A stretch of DNA of 64,000 nucleotides from CAWBAT01 sp046331665. GTDB lineage: Bacteria > Acidobacteriota > Terriglobia > Versatilivoradales > Versatilivoraceae. This document shows, piece by piece, positions 44,577-53,543 of this stretch. The number at the start of each line of letters is the position of its first letter. The stretch's first letter is position 1. A program made the translations under genes and the position numbers. The notes under the pieces were generated by a model. That model was not told the origin of the DNA. It searched no databases and was given only the letters and a program-made list of their open reading frames with translations. The DNA lies in assembly GCA_046331665.1 (NCBI GenBank), contig JAXLQK010000032.1, positions 7,477 through 71,476 on the forward strand. Direction: 5' to 3'.

Positions 44577-45836
44577 CTACGGACGCTGGTCCGCCTTCAA
44601 AAATGCCGCAATCTCTTCTGGAACCAGGAGCTGTTGAAATCCATCGCTCATCCTTTTCAAGGCATAGCGGCCTGTTCTTAATTCTTCGTCACCGAGAATG
44701 AGCACATACCGCGCGGCGATCTTGTTGGCCAGTCGCATCGAACTCTTGAGGCTCCTGGTCTCAAAATCCAGCCCACAAGAAAGCTCCTGCTGTCGGAAGT
44801 ACCTTGCCAACTCTGTGGCTCGTTCAAAGGCCGCCTCACCCAACGGGGCCAGAAACAAAAGGGGAGAATACCCATCGAACGAGGGCTGCAGTTGATCCAG
44901 AATCAGGAGGATCCTTTCCAGCCCCAAAGCAAAACCGAATCCTTTGCTGGGTGCCCCCCCCAGCATTTCCGACAACCCATCGTAGCGGCCGCCTCCAATC
45001 AGCGTATTTTGCGCACCCAAGGCCTCACTCGTCATCTCAAAGGTGGTCCGGGTATAGTAATCCAAGCCACGGACGAGACGGGGAACGATCTTATACTGGA
45101 TCTTTCGCTCCTGAAGGTACGACAGGAACTTCTGAAAATGGGTGCGGCAGCCTTCGTCCAGGTAATCCGCAATGGCCGGCAAGGCATCGATCGTCGGCTG
45201 GCAGGATTCTACCTTGCAATCCAGTACACGCAACGGGTTCGTACGCATCCGACGCCGGCAATCCGGGCACAGGCTGTCTGCATTTTTCTGAATGGCTTCC
45301 GATAGAACCGCCAGATACTTGGGACGGCATAGGGAACAGCCAATGGAATTCACCAGCAGATTGTATTCCCGGAGACCAATCCGATTCAAAAACAGGTCCA
45401 GCATTTCCAGGACTTCGGCCTCAATGGCGGGATTGTCCGAACCGAGAACTTCTGCCCCAATTTGGTGAAATTGCCGGTAGCGTCCCTTCTGGGGTCGTTC
45501 CCGACGAAACATGGGCCCCAGATAATACAGTTTCAAGAGCTGGGATTCCTGCAGCAAATGATGTTCAATTGCGGCGCGCACGACCGGCGCGGTCCCTTCA
45601 GGGCGCAGTGTCAGCGAATGATCGTCGCGGTCGTCAAAGGTATACATCTCTTTGGAGACAATATCCGTCTCCTCTCCCACGCCGCGTGCAAAAAGCTCGG
45701 TGGCCTCGAAAATAGGCGTCCGAATTTCCGCAAAGCCATAGAGCTCCAGGATCTCCCGGGCTATCTTCTCCACGGAGCTCCATCGTTTGGACTCAGGAGG
45801 CAGGATATCACTTGTGCCTTTGATTGCCTTGATCAC
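44577..45836 (-). CDS. hisS: Histidyl-tRNA synthetase
   Basis: HisRS charges tRNA-His. The 419-residue protein has the family start IKAIKGTSDILPPES, motif 1 AEIRTPIFEATELFARG, motif 2 MFRRERPQKGRYRQFHQ, the histidine-binding LVRGLDYYTRTTFE and motif 3 GFGFALGLERILL. An unusual Cys cluster (CSLCRPK and CPDCRRRM at about 165-195) may bind zinc, as in some HisRS. Start is GTG at 45836. The gene overlaps the end of the gamma carbonic anhydrase gene by 29 bases. aspS follows after 16 bases. Confidence 0.95.
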   Translation of the reverse strand: MIKAIKGTSDILPPESKRWSSVEKIAREILELYGFAEIRTPIFEATELFARGVGEETDIVSKEMYTFDDRDDHSLTLRPEGTAPVVRAAIEHHLLQESQLLKLYYLGPMFRRERPQKGRYRQFHQIGAEVLGSDNPAIEAEVLEMLDLFLNRIGLREYNLLVNSIGCSLCRPKYLAVLSEAIQKNADSLCPDCRRRMRTNPLRVLDCKVESCQPTIDALPAIADYLDEGCRTHFQKFLSYLQERKIQYKIVPRLVRGLDYYTRTTFEMTSEALGAQNTLIGGGRYDGLSEMLGGAPSKGFGFALGLERILLILDQLQPSFDGYSPLLFLAPLGEAAFERATELARYFRQQELSCGLDFETRSLKSSMRLANKIAARYVLILGDEELRTGRYALKRMSDGFQQLLVPEEIAAFLKADQRP

Positions 45837-46356
45837 GATCCGGCTCGTTTCCTTTTAGATAATTTTCCTTGTAGGCCAGATAATTGTGGGCGTAACGATC
45901 AATGCTCTGGACTTCGTCGTCCGTTAACTCCCGGACCACTTTCGCCGGGGACCCAAGAACCAGGCTTCGTGGAGGCACTTGGAGGCCCATCGTTACCAGC
46001 GCCCCGGCCCCCACAATCGATCCTGTGCCAATCACCACTTTATCCATGACGATCGCCCCCATGCCAATGAGGGAGTGAGATTCGATGGTGCAGCCATGAA
46101 GAATGACGCCGTGGGCAATCGTCACATAGTCTCCGAGGAGGGTGGCATAGCGGTCCCGGGTCACATGCAGGATCGACCCGTCCTGAATGTTCGTGCACTG
46201 GCCGATGCGGATGTAATGCACATCGCCGCGGATTACCACATTGAACCAAACGCTGGAATGGTCACCAATCTCGACATCCCCGATCACCTGGGCACTCTCT
46301 TCGATCAAGACACCATCGCCAATTCTTGGATATTTCCCTAGATAGCCACGAATCAT
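45808..46356 (-). CDS. Gamma-class carbonic anhydrase family protein (left-handed beta-helix)
   Basis: The protein of 182 residues has the hexapeptide-repeat beta-helix of the YrdA/PaaY group: AQVIGDVEIGDHSSVWFNVV, IRGDVHYIRIG, TNIQDGSILHV, YVTIAHGVILHGCTIESHSL, IGMGAIVMDKVVIG. Metal ligands in the class are three His, here in H-V-T-R, IAHG and LHGC. Activity as carbonic anhydrase is plausible but many relatives are inactive or have other partners. The start at 46356 (MIRGYLGKYPRIG) fits the family; a GTG at 46407 would add 17 non-conserved residues. It overlaps the hisS start by 29 bases, suggesting coupled translation. Confidence 0.85.
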   Translation of the reverse strand: MIRGYLGKYPRIGDGVLIEESAQVIGDVEIGDHSSVWFNVVIRGDVHYIRIGQCTNIQDGSILHVTRDRYATLLGDYVTIAHGVILHGCTIESHSLIGMGAIVMDKVVIGTGSIVGAGALVTMGLQVPPRSLVLGSPAKVVRELTDDEVQSIDRYAHNYLAYKENYLKGNEPDRDQGNQRHK

Positions 46357-46524
46357 TGGATTGAAAGGAGTGGAGGGATACCGAGAGTCACATGATCCAT
46401 CACGCACCGGGGATTCTTAGAAGCAGGAGCCGGCGTCTGTTTAGCCATCCTTTGCTTTCGGCCGTGCCAGACGCCAGTCTTAAATTGCGGGCGACGCAGA
46501 AAGACTGCCGCAACAACTCCGTTC

Positions 46525-47154
46525 TTACTTCTTCACATATTTAACATACCGCGCTTCGATGCGACCCCAGTGCAGCTTGGAAAGGAAGTTATCGATGTAC
46601 TTCGCCCGGCCCGGTCCATCCTTGTGATAGTAGGCGTGCTCAAACACATCGCAGGAAATCAGCGGGATACCTCCCCAAATGGCCCCGTATTGATGTTCGT
46701 CTACCAGCACGTTCAAGAGACGCTGTGAATACAGGCTGTCATACACCAAGAGCCCCCAACCGCTCAGTTTGGCAGAAACCGCTGCCGCCTTAAAATCAGC
46801 CTTCCACTGGTCAATCGATCCGTATTCGGCCACCAGCGCAGCAGACAACTTGGGAGCCTTTGAAACATCACCGTCCCCGCCAAGCACTTCCCAATAAACA
46901 TCATGGAGTAAGGCCCCGGCATGGTTCCAGGTGAAGCGGCGCTTCAGTTCCCCGATTTGGCTGTAATTCCCATTGGCCTTGGAACGGTCCGCAGTTTCCA
47001 GTTCCTTTTCAATATTATTGAGAAACGTCACGTACCCTTTATGGTGCGTATTGTAATGCCAATCCGTTGTTTCCGGGGAAACCACTTCCTTCAATAATTC
47101 TTTCGCTTCTGCGTCCGAATACGGTCTTGGATTAAATTTCCATTCGTAGGCCAT
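46525..47154 (-). CDS. Superoxide dismutase, Fe/Mn family
   Basis: SodA/SodB-type enzymes dismutate superoxide. The 209-residue protein has the expected metal ligands: His33 in WHYNTHHKGYV, His84 in LHDVYWEVLG, and Asp/His in CDVFEHAYYHKDG. Fe versus Mn cannot be decided from the motifs. The segment AYYHKDG differs from the usual AYYLxYxN. No signal peptide is present, so it is cytosolic. Start ATG has AAGGAG close upstream. It is monocistronic by spacing: 249 bases follow to the fabH stop, and the carbonic anhydrase start is 168 bases away. Confidence 0.93.
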   Translation of the reverse strand: MAYEWKFNPRPYSDAEAKELLKEVVSPETTDWHYNTHHKGYVTFLNNIEKELETADRSKANGNYSQIGELKRRFTWNHAGALLHDVYWEVLGGDGDVSKAPKLSAALVAEYGSIDQWKADFKAAAVSAKLSGWGLLVYDSLYSQRLLNVLVDEHQYGAIWGGIPLISCDVFEHAYYHKDGPGRAKYIDNFLSKLHWGRIEARYVKYVKK

Positions 47155-47404
47155 TTCAATGTCTCCTTTATGAACAGCGTGTCTGAATAATGATTAATCG
47201 GGACCCGTTCCCTGCTCACCGCGACGAAAAGAGTCCGTGGAATCCATCGGGTATATTAATGACGGAACTACGGAGTGTCAACTTAGCCCCAGCGAGCGCG
47301 ACGTCACGGCGCCCGACCTGCCAGCCTCCAGGTTATCCGGTACTCCCTGCCATCAGCCCGGCCGGGCCCTCAAGCGGGTTCTGGCATCTCCCGCCTCTCC
47401 GGCC

Positions 47405-48402
47405 TCAATACGCCCAACGAAGTAGGGAAGCACCCACGGTAAATCCAGCTCCAACGGACGCGAGAAGCACCAAGTCCCCTTTCTTGAGCCGCTTCTCCGC
47501 AACGGCGTCCTGCATGGCCAGGGGAATGGTGGCCGCGGTCGTGTTCCCATACTTGTGAATATTGATCACCACCTGCTCATCGCGAAGCCCCAGGCGCTCT
47601 GCCGTCCCGCGGATGATTCGGATATTGGCCTGATGAGGAATCAGCAGGCCGACATCAGCCGGCGAATATTCGTTCCGTTCCAAAATCACGCGGCTAATCT
47701 CTTCCATTTTGCGGGTTGCATACTTGAAGACCGCCGGACCATCCTGTTTGACATAATGGAGCCTCTTTTTCACGGTATCGCAACTCGGGGGCAATAAACT
47801 GCCTCCCGCCGGCATGTTGAGACAAGGCGCTCCGGCTCCTTCCACCTCGTGGTAGAAGTCGAGAATGGAATGCGACTTGTCCTTGGCTGGCTCCAACAGC
47901 ACCGCCCCGGCCCCATCTCCGAAAATCACGCAAGTGGCACGGTCTTCATAGTCGATGATGCTTGACATCTTGTCGGCGCCGACCACGACGACCCGGGAAT
48001 GGGTCCCGGCCGCCACGAAGGCATGTCCAACGGATAATCCAAAAACAAACCCGCAACAGGCTGCTGAAAGATCAAATCCCCAAGTCTTCGGTATCCCGAG
48101 CTTGTCCTGAACCAAACATGCGGTCGAAGGAAAAAACATATCAGGGGTTACCGTGGCGACAATCAAGAGATCAATGGAGGCTGGTTCAATCCCCGTGTTT
48201 TGACAGAGCCGCTTCACGGCCTCCACAGCCATGTCCGAAGTTCCCTTCCCCTTTTCAAGTAGCCGCCGCTCGGATATCCCGGTCCGCTGCAGAATCCAGC
48301 TATCATCGGTATCCACCATCTCCGCCAAGTCATGATTCGTAAGAATCGCTCGGGAACGTAACACCCTATTCCACTAATCTGCACCGGACAAACCGAATTC
48401 AT
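47405..48402 (-). CDS. fabH: Beta-ketoacyl-ACP synthase III, one frameshift near the N-terminus
   Basis: FabH starts fatty acid synthesis by condensing acetyl-CoA with malonyl-ACP. The Cys-His-Asn active site is seen: Cys in LSAACCGFVFG, His in LIPHQANIRI, Asn in NIHKYGNTTAAT. The frame with the active site opens only at a GTG near 48364. In the next frame an ATG at 48402, with GGAG upstream, encodes MNSVCPVQISGIGCYVPER, the typical FabH N-terminus, and continues as ILTNHDLAEMVDTDDSW if one base is restored near 48344-48346. The repaired length is 332 residues, normal for FabH. Without repair, the product starts at the 48364 GTG with a short, altered N-terminus. Confidence 0.85.
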
Positions 48403-48858
48403 CGAGGAAATTCTCCCTTATATTCGTTCTGCTTCCCTGGTAGAGGAGGTACTGGGCAAGCGAGCCGACCTATCTTATGGCAAGCCTCCATAAATGTAAA
48501 CGTCTGGAATACAAACAGAAGCGTGCAGGAGGATTGGTTTTGACTCCCGAATCGATAGTATGATATCAATTCCTTCAGTGGCAGGAAGCTCGACCTGCTG
48601 GCAAATGATTGACAAAAGCCTGTTTTTGCGGGCAAATCGGCAGTCCGGTCAAAGACGCCGAATGGGACCATCAGCGGATCCCCATGGATCGCTCCCGAGG
48701 TTATTTATCTTCCCTTTACGATCAAGATTTGATGGCAACCTCTCCCCGCGAGTCTTTACGACCCGATGAAACACTCTCAACCGTCGCTTTGGTCGAGCCC
48801 AATCGTACTCCTGTTGTGTTTGTCAGCCTATTGAAGGTTGGGAGTCATCAAAACTATC
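48403..48858. other. Divergent intergenic region between fabH and the DUF2203 gene
   Basis: 456 bases. A plus-strand frame from 48609 to 48890 (93 residues, CFCGQIGSPVKD start) is open but has no recognisable motif and weak start context, so I do not call it. No T-run hairpin or RNA gene is seen. The fabH promoter should lie here. Confidence 0.4.
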
Positions 48859-49239
48859 ATGGATTTCGATCGGCTATTTTCTGTCAATGAGGCAAATGCC
48901 CTGCTCCCGAGGCTCCGCGAGTTGCTGGCACAAGTGAGAGTCGAACGGGAACGTCTCCTCTCTCTCCAACCGGAGATTGAAAAGGCTCAGAGCCTGCATA
49001 TCTACGACTGGGGGACCCCCCGAGGCGCTGAATATATCGGGATTGTTGAAGCTTATCAGAGCGCGGTCAAGAGCATCGAGGAATTAGGGGTGCTGGTGAA
49101 GGACCTGGACATCGGGTTATGCGACTTCCCGCATAAGATGGGAGGGAAAGTGGTCTTCTTGTGCTGGAAGCAGGATGAGGACGAAGTTGCCTGGTGGCAT
49201 GATCTTGAGGCTGGCTTCGGCGGGCGCCAGCCTCTTTGA
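48859..49239 (+). CDS. DUF2203 family protein
   Basis: The 126-residue protein matches the DUF2203 pattern: LFSVNEANALLPRLRELL at the N-terminus, a long helix (AQVRVERERLLSLQPEIEKA), and a C-terminal LVKDLDIGLCDFPHKMGGK and VFLCWKQDEDEVAWWHD. The family is small, cytosolic and of unknown function. The ATG at 48859 is preferred to an upstream TTG at 48838, which would add seven residues before the conserved DFDRLFSV. It converges with murB, which ends 32 bases downstream on the other strand. Confidence 0.85.
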   Translation: MDFDRLFSVNEANALLPRLRELLAQVRVERERLLSLQPEIEKAQSLHIYDWGTPRGAEYIGIVEAYQSAVKSIEELGVLVKDLDIGLCDFPHKMGGKVVFLCWKQDEDEVAWWHDLEAGFGGRQPL

Positions 49240-49270
49240 TTACGGGAATGCTATTTCAGCGCACTCGAGT

Positions 49271-50185
49271 TCAAGACTCAAATCCGATAAGTTCCTGTTC
49301 CATTTCCAGCTCGATGCCGTAATGCGCTTTCACCTCTGCCTGGATAAACCGGATGAGAGCAAGTACGTCAGAGGCCCTGGCGTTGCCCAGGTTGACAATG
49401 ATCCCTGCATGTTTTGGTGAGATTTGCGCTTCGCCCATCTTCGTCCCTTTTAGTCCCAGGTCTTCGATAAGTTTTCCGACATAATGCCCAGGGGGACGCT
49501 TGAAAACGCTGCCCGCCGTAGGAAATTGCCATGGCTGTTTCTCATGGCGCTGGGCCAGCGTCTCATGACGAATCTTGAAGAGCCTTTCCTTATCGCCCTT
49601 GGGGAATTCAAAAGTGCCTCCCAGAATGATGTGATTCCTTATCGCCGGGGCACTGCGATAGCTGAATCCTACTTCTCGTTTATTCAGGATCCGGTGCTCC
49701 CCGTTTTCGTCCAGGCATTCCACGCTTAACAAAAAGTCCGAGATCTCGGCTCCGAAAGCTCCGGCATTCATGCGCAGCGCCCCCCCTAGTGTTCCCGGGA
49801 TTCCCGAGAGCTTTTCGAGGCCAGCCAGACCGCGCTTCAGGCACTTCACAACCAAAGAATCCAGCACCAGTCCAGCTCCCGCGCGAACTTCTAGACCGTT
49901 GAGCTCAAGCTGATTGAAATTCTTCAAGTGGATGGCCACGCCATCGAATCCGGCATCGGAGCTTAGCACATTGGCTCCTCCTCCAAGCACAAACCAGCGG
50001 ATCCGATGCTTTCGCAAAAGAGTCAGGACTAATTGCAGCTCCTGGAGATCAGCGGGGCAGGCCAAAACCCGCACGGGACCACCAATACAATACGTCGTCC
50101 AGTGCTTCAACGGTTCTGCCTCTAAAATCTCTCCCCTGAACCGTCCAGCCAGTCCGACCTTGAGAATTTCGACCCAATGACTCAT
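49271..50185 (-). CDS. murB: UDP-N-acetylmuramate dehydrogenase
   Basis: MurB reduces UDP-GlcNAc-enolpyruvate to UDP-MurNAc with NADPH and FAD, early in peptidoglycan synthesis. The 304-residue protein shows the FAD-binding segments HWTTYCIGGPV, FVLGGGANVLSSDAGFDG and GIPGTLGGALRMNAGAFG, followed by SYRSAP and PTAGSVFKRPPG (catalytic Ser), and the conserved AQISPKHAGIIVNLGNA. The length without the E. coli C-terminal extension makes it a type II enzyme. The upstream Shine-Dalgarno sequence is weak. No other mur or fts gene is adjacent. Confidence 0.94.
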   Translation of the reverse strand: MSHWVEILKVGLAGRFRGEILEAEPLKHWTTYCIGGPVRVLACPADLQELQLVLTLLRKHRIRWFVLGGGANVLSSDAGFDGVAIHLKNFNQLELNGLEVRAGAGLVLDSLVVKCLKRGLAGLEKLSGIPGTLGGALRMNAGAFGAEISDFLLSVECLDENGEHRILNKREVGFSYRSAPAIRNHIILGGTFEFPKGDKERLFKIRHETLAQRHEKQPWQFPTAGSVFKRPPGHYVGKLIEDLGLKGTKMGEAQISPKHAGIIVNLGNARASDVLALIRFIQAEVKAHYGIELEMEQELIGFES

Positions 50186-50516
50186 AAGAGAACCCGTTCC
50201 AGAGACAAGGAAGTGCCTGCCAGGGCTTCCACTCTACCCGTTTTCGCTGAATCCTTCTTTAAGTAATCGGCAAGTCGCCCCGTGAACTGGTCCTATAGGG
50301 AGCAAAGAAATCACTTCGAGCCCGGCTTCGATGAGGCAGTCGATTGCCTCAATAGAATTTTTCATCATCTCAGAGCCACAGAGCCAACACCATAGGCACA
50401 CATCCACAAGCAATGAAGGGCCCCCATTTATTACATTACTGTGACAAATGGCCAAGACCCAATGCTTATGCTATTGAATTGATTCAATTGGTTCAATTCT
50501 CATTTTTCCTCAATGG
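50186..50516. other. Divergent intergenic region between murB and the cytochrome gene, with a dyad
   Basis: 331 bases. The only structure I see is an AT-rich dyad near 50476-50499: GAATTGA (50476-50482) and TCAATTC (50493-50499), 10 bases apart, with related TTGATTCAA and TTGGTTCAA half-sites between. It is within 20 bases of the cytochrome gene start, so it would overlap a promoter or leader. Confidence 0.4.
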
Positions 50517-53432
50517 ATGTGCTCGATGAAGCTGAGTAAATTCTTGTTTGTTGCGCTCATGGTCTTGATTCTCAACAGCGCATATCTTTGGCCTATCGCG
50601 GAACCCACTCTTTTCTATCTCTTTAATTTGGCTTTTCACCTCATTTTGGGGTCTCTGCTGGTCGGGTTCGTGGTGTATTTCCTGCGAAAGAACTATTCTC
50701 GGCTTTCTTCGCTATCCAGAGCGGGGCTGTTCCTCTTCCTGGTCGCCTCGCTTCCCGCCTTTGTCCTCATGAAGATTGGGGCATTGACCCCGTACCGCTG
50801 GATTTTGAAGCTCCACATCGCTCTGGCTATTATTTCGGTCCTTGTGTTGGGACTGGCATTGCGATCATTTTTTGCCCGCCCGGTATCTGGTACGACCGAA
50901 TTCTTCAAGCCGATAGGGCGAATTTATGGGATGGCGTTGCTAGCTCTTTTCCTGTTTCCGGCAGGGGTGAAAACCTATCATCACTTCTTCCCGGACCCCT
51001 GGGACCGCATTGAAAATCCGATGACCGCGCCCCTTTCGATGAAAGACGAAGGTGGAGGGCAACAAAGCCCCTTTTACCCCTCTTCGGCAAACACCACCAC
51101 TGGGAAAACTATTCCATCCAATTTCTTCATGACCTCCGAGACTTGCAAGCGGTGTCATGCAGATATTTATGAACAGTGGAATTCGTCCATGCATCATTTT
51201 TCATCGTTTAATAACCAATGGTACCGGAAATCGATCGAGTACATGCAGGATACGGTTGGGGTGGAACCCTCCAAGTGGTGTGCCGGCTGCCATGATCACG
51301 CCGTTTTTTTCAACGGCAAGTTCGACACTCCGATCAAACAACAAATCAATACGGCAGAAGCGCAAGCCGGTCTGGCTTGTACCTCATGCCACTCGATAGT
51401 GAAGGTCAAGGACACGATGGGGAATGGAGGCTTTGTTATCGAGTATCCGCCTTTGCATGACATGGCCACCAGCAGTAACAAGTGGGTCGAATGGGTGCAC
51501 GATTTTCTGGTGAAAGTAGATCCGGAACCTCACAAGAAAGTTTTCATGAAGCCCTTTCACCGGGAGAACACGGCCCAGATGTGTTCCTCCTGCCATAAAG
51601 TCCATTTGGATGTTCCCGTCAATGCCTATCGCTGGCAACGCGGGTTCAACGATTATGACAATTGGCAGGCTAGCGGCGTCTCGGGGCAGGGAGCGCGATC
51701 TTTCTATTACCCTAAACAATCCATGAAGTGCGTCGATTGTCACATGCCGCTGGTTCCGTCCAATGACCTGGGAAACATCAATGGCAAGGTTCATTCGCAT
51801 CGCTTTCCCGCAGCCAACACGGCAGTCCCCCTTGCCAATCAAGACCAGAAGCAGTTGGAAACGGTCATGGAATTCCTGAAGAACAAGCATGTCTCCATAG
51901 ACATTTTTGCGATGTCCCGTTCTCAGACTTCAGTCAAAGAGGGAGAAGAGACTCCAGGGAAGAAAGCCTCGGACTCGTTGCAACTGTCAAGCACCTTCGC
52001 CATCGGCGAAGAGTCCGAGTCCTTCGGCGCGGCCAGCGCGACAATGGCTCCAGCCGCTGAATTTTTGGCTCCGCTCGATCGCATTTCTCCAGTGGCTCGG
52101 CGCGGGGATTCAGTCCGCATCGATGTGGTCGCAAGAACTCGCACCGTAGGTCACTTTTTCCCCGGAGGAACGGTTGATGCTTTCGATGTGTGGATGGAAC
52201 TTCAGGCCGTCGACGATAAGGGGCGCGTGGTGTTTTGGAGCGGGAAAGTAGAAGACGGAGGACGTGGTCCCGTGGAATCGGGCGCTCACTTTTACCGGTC
52301 TTATCTGTTGGACGAACGCGGAAACCATATCAACAAGCGCAACGCTTGGGCTGCTCGCTCGGTCCTTTATGTCCGGTTGATTCCTCCGGGAGCAGCCGAC
52401 ACAGCACATTTCCGCTTAACTATTCCCAGGGATGCCGGAGACCGTCTGTTCTTGAAGGCAAAGCTCAATTATCGCAAATTCGCCTGGTGGAATACCCAGT
52501 GGGCTTATGCCGGAGTCCGGGACCCGATTCATAGCGGATTTGGACTCGACAAGGGTTACGACGACGGCAGTTGGATCTTCAAAGGGGACCTTGCGCAGGT
52601 ATCGGGGAAACTGAAAGAAATTCCTGACCTTCCCATCATCACGATGGCTGAGGACCAAAAGGAGATCCGGATTGTTGATAAGAATGCCCCCTTGCCGGAA
52701 ATGAAATCCGTTTACTCCAAGGACGATCTTTTCCGTTGGAACGATTACGGAATCGGATTACTGTTACAGGGGGATCTGAAGGCCGCCGAGGCCGTCTTCA
52801 TGCGGGTCACTGAAATTGATCCCAATTATGCCGACGGATGGGTGAATATCGGCCGGGTTCGGGTTCAGGAAGGAAATATTACAGGCGCCCAGGAAGCGCT
52901 CCAAAAAGCACTAGCCGTTGACGGCGAACTGGCCAAGACGCATTACTTTTATGCGTTGACTTTGAAAACTCAGGGGAAATATGACGAGGCGCTGGCCCAT
53001 TTGCGCAAGGCTCTCTCCAAATATCCTCGCGACCGGGTCGTACGGAATCAAGCCGGCCGAATTCTGTTTCTGAATCGTCGCTACGCTGAAGCGATTCAGG
53101 AGTTCCAGGAAACCTTGAAGGTCGATCCGGAAGACCTTCAGGCCCACTACAATTTGATGCTTTGCTACCAGGGTCTGGGAAATGCTGAAATGGCCGAACG
53201 TGAACGCAAACTCTATCTGCGATTCAAGGCAGACGAATCGGCACAATTCATCACAGGTCCCGTTCGGCTGCGTCATCCGGAAGCGAATAATGAGCGCCTT
53301 CCTATTCATGAACACACATCCGTTCCGCTGGAAAATCAAAAACCCCCGGCTCCCTCGGCTCGGTCTGAGTCCAAACAGCTTGCCCACTGGAAAGACGAGG
53401 GATCCACGGCCTCAATGCCCAAAGAGCGCTGA
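50517..53432 (+). CDS. Membrane-anchored five-heme cytochrome c with C-terminal TPR repeats
   Basis: The 971-residue protein has about four N-terminal membrane helices (about 8-30, 35-60, 70-90, 95-120, then 135-155), five CxxCH heme sites (CKRCH 210, CAGCH 255, CTSCH 288, CSSCH 356, CVDCH 405) in a cytochrome c554-like region, a beta-sandwich-like part (about 520-720) and TPR repeats at about 739-900 (WNDYGIGLLLQGDLKAAEAV and following). It should pass electrons at the outer face of the inner membrane; the partners are unknown. No Shine-Dalgarno sequence is clear; an ATG at 50526 is also possible. Two CRTAC1 genes follow in the same direction, 46-112 bases and 341 bases apart, suggesting a linked function. 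Confidence 0.88.
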   Translation: MCSMKLSKFLFVALMVLILNSAYLWPIAEPTLFYLFNLAFHLILGSLLVGFVVYFLRKNYSRLSSLSRAGLFLFLVASLPAFVLMKIGALTPYRWILKLHIALAIISVLVLGLALRSFFARPVSGTTEFFKPIGRIYGMALLALFLFPAGVKTYHHFFPDPWDRIENPMTAPLSMKDEGGGQQSPFYPSSANTTTGKTIPSNFFMTSETCKRCHADIYEQWNSSMHHFSSFNNQWYRKSIEYMQDTVGVEPSKWCAGCHDHAVFFNGKFDTPIKQQINTAEAQAGLACTSCHSIVKVKDTMGNGGFVIEYPPLHDMATSSNKWVEWVHDFLVKVDPEPHKKVFMKPFHRENTAQMCSSCHKVHLDVPVNAYRWQRGFNDYDNWQASGVSGQGARSFYYPKQSMKCVDCHMPLVPSNDLGNINGKVHSHRFPAANTAVPLANQDQKQLETVMEFLKNKHVSIDIFAMSRSQTSVKEGEETPGKKASDSLQLSSTFAIGEESESFGAASATMAPAAEFLAPLDRISPVARRGDSVRIDVVARTRTVGHFFPGGTVDAFDVWMELQAVDDKGRVVFWSGKVEDGGRGPVESGAHFYRSYLLDERGNHINKRNAWAARSVLYVRLIPPGAADTAHFRLTIPRDAGDRLFLKAKLNYRKFAWWNTQWAYAGVRDPIHSGFGLDKGYDDGSWIFKGDLAQVSGKLKEIPDLPIITMAEDQKEIRIVDKNAPLPEMKSVYSKDDLFRWNDYGIGLLLQGDLKAAEAVFMRVTEIDPNYADGWVNIGRVRVQEGNITGAQEALQKALAVDGELAKTHYFYALTLKTQGKYDEALAHLRKALSKYPRDRVVRNQAGRILFLNRRYAEAIQEFQETLKVDPEDLQAHYNLMLCYQGLGNAEMAERERKLYLRFKADESAQFITGPVRLRHPEANNERLPIHEHTSVPLENQKPPAPSARSESKQLAHWKDEGSTASMPKER

Positions 53433-53543
53433 AAAAGGAAATGCTCCCTCTTTATCATTGCAAGAAAGGAATTATCCGGTGAGCCCTTATTCCCTTCCAT
53501 CCACAAAGAAGGCTTTACGGCTTTCGGCCGCATTATTTTTCTC

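Noticed and set aside
44804..45715. Long plus-strand frame (303 residues) antisense to hisS
   Set aside because: It lies wholly within hisS, which shows all class II synthetase motifs; the antisense product has no motif and a low-complexity, Pro/Ser-rich make-up typical of shadow frames.
48609..48890. Plus-strand frame of 93 residues upstream of the DUF2203 gene
   Set aside because: The start context is weak, it overlaps the start of a supported gene, and no family resemblance is visible.
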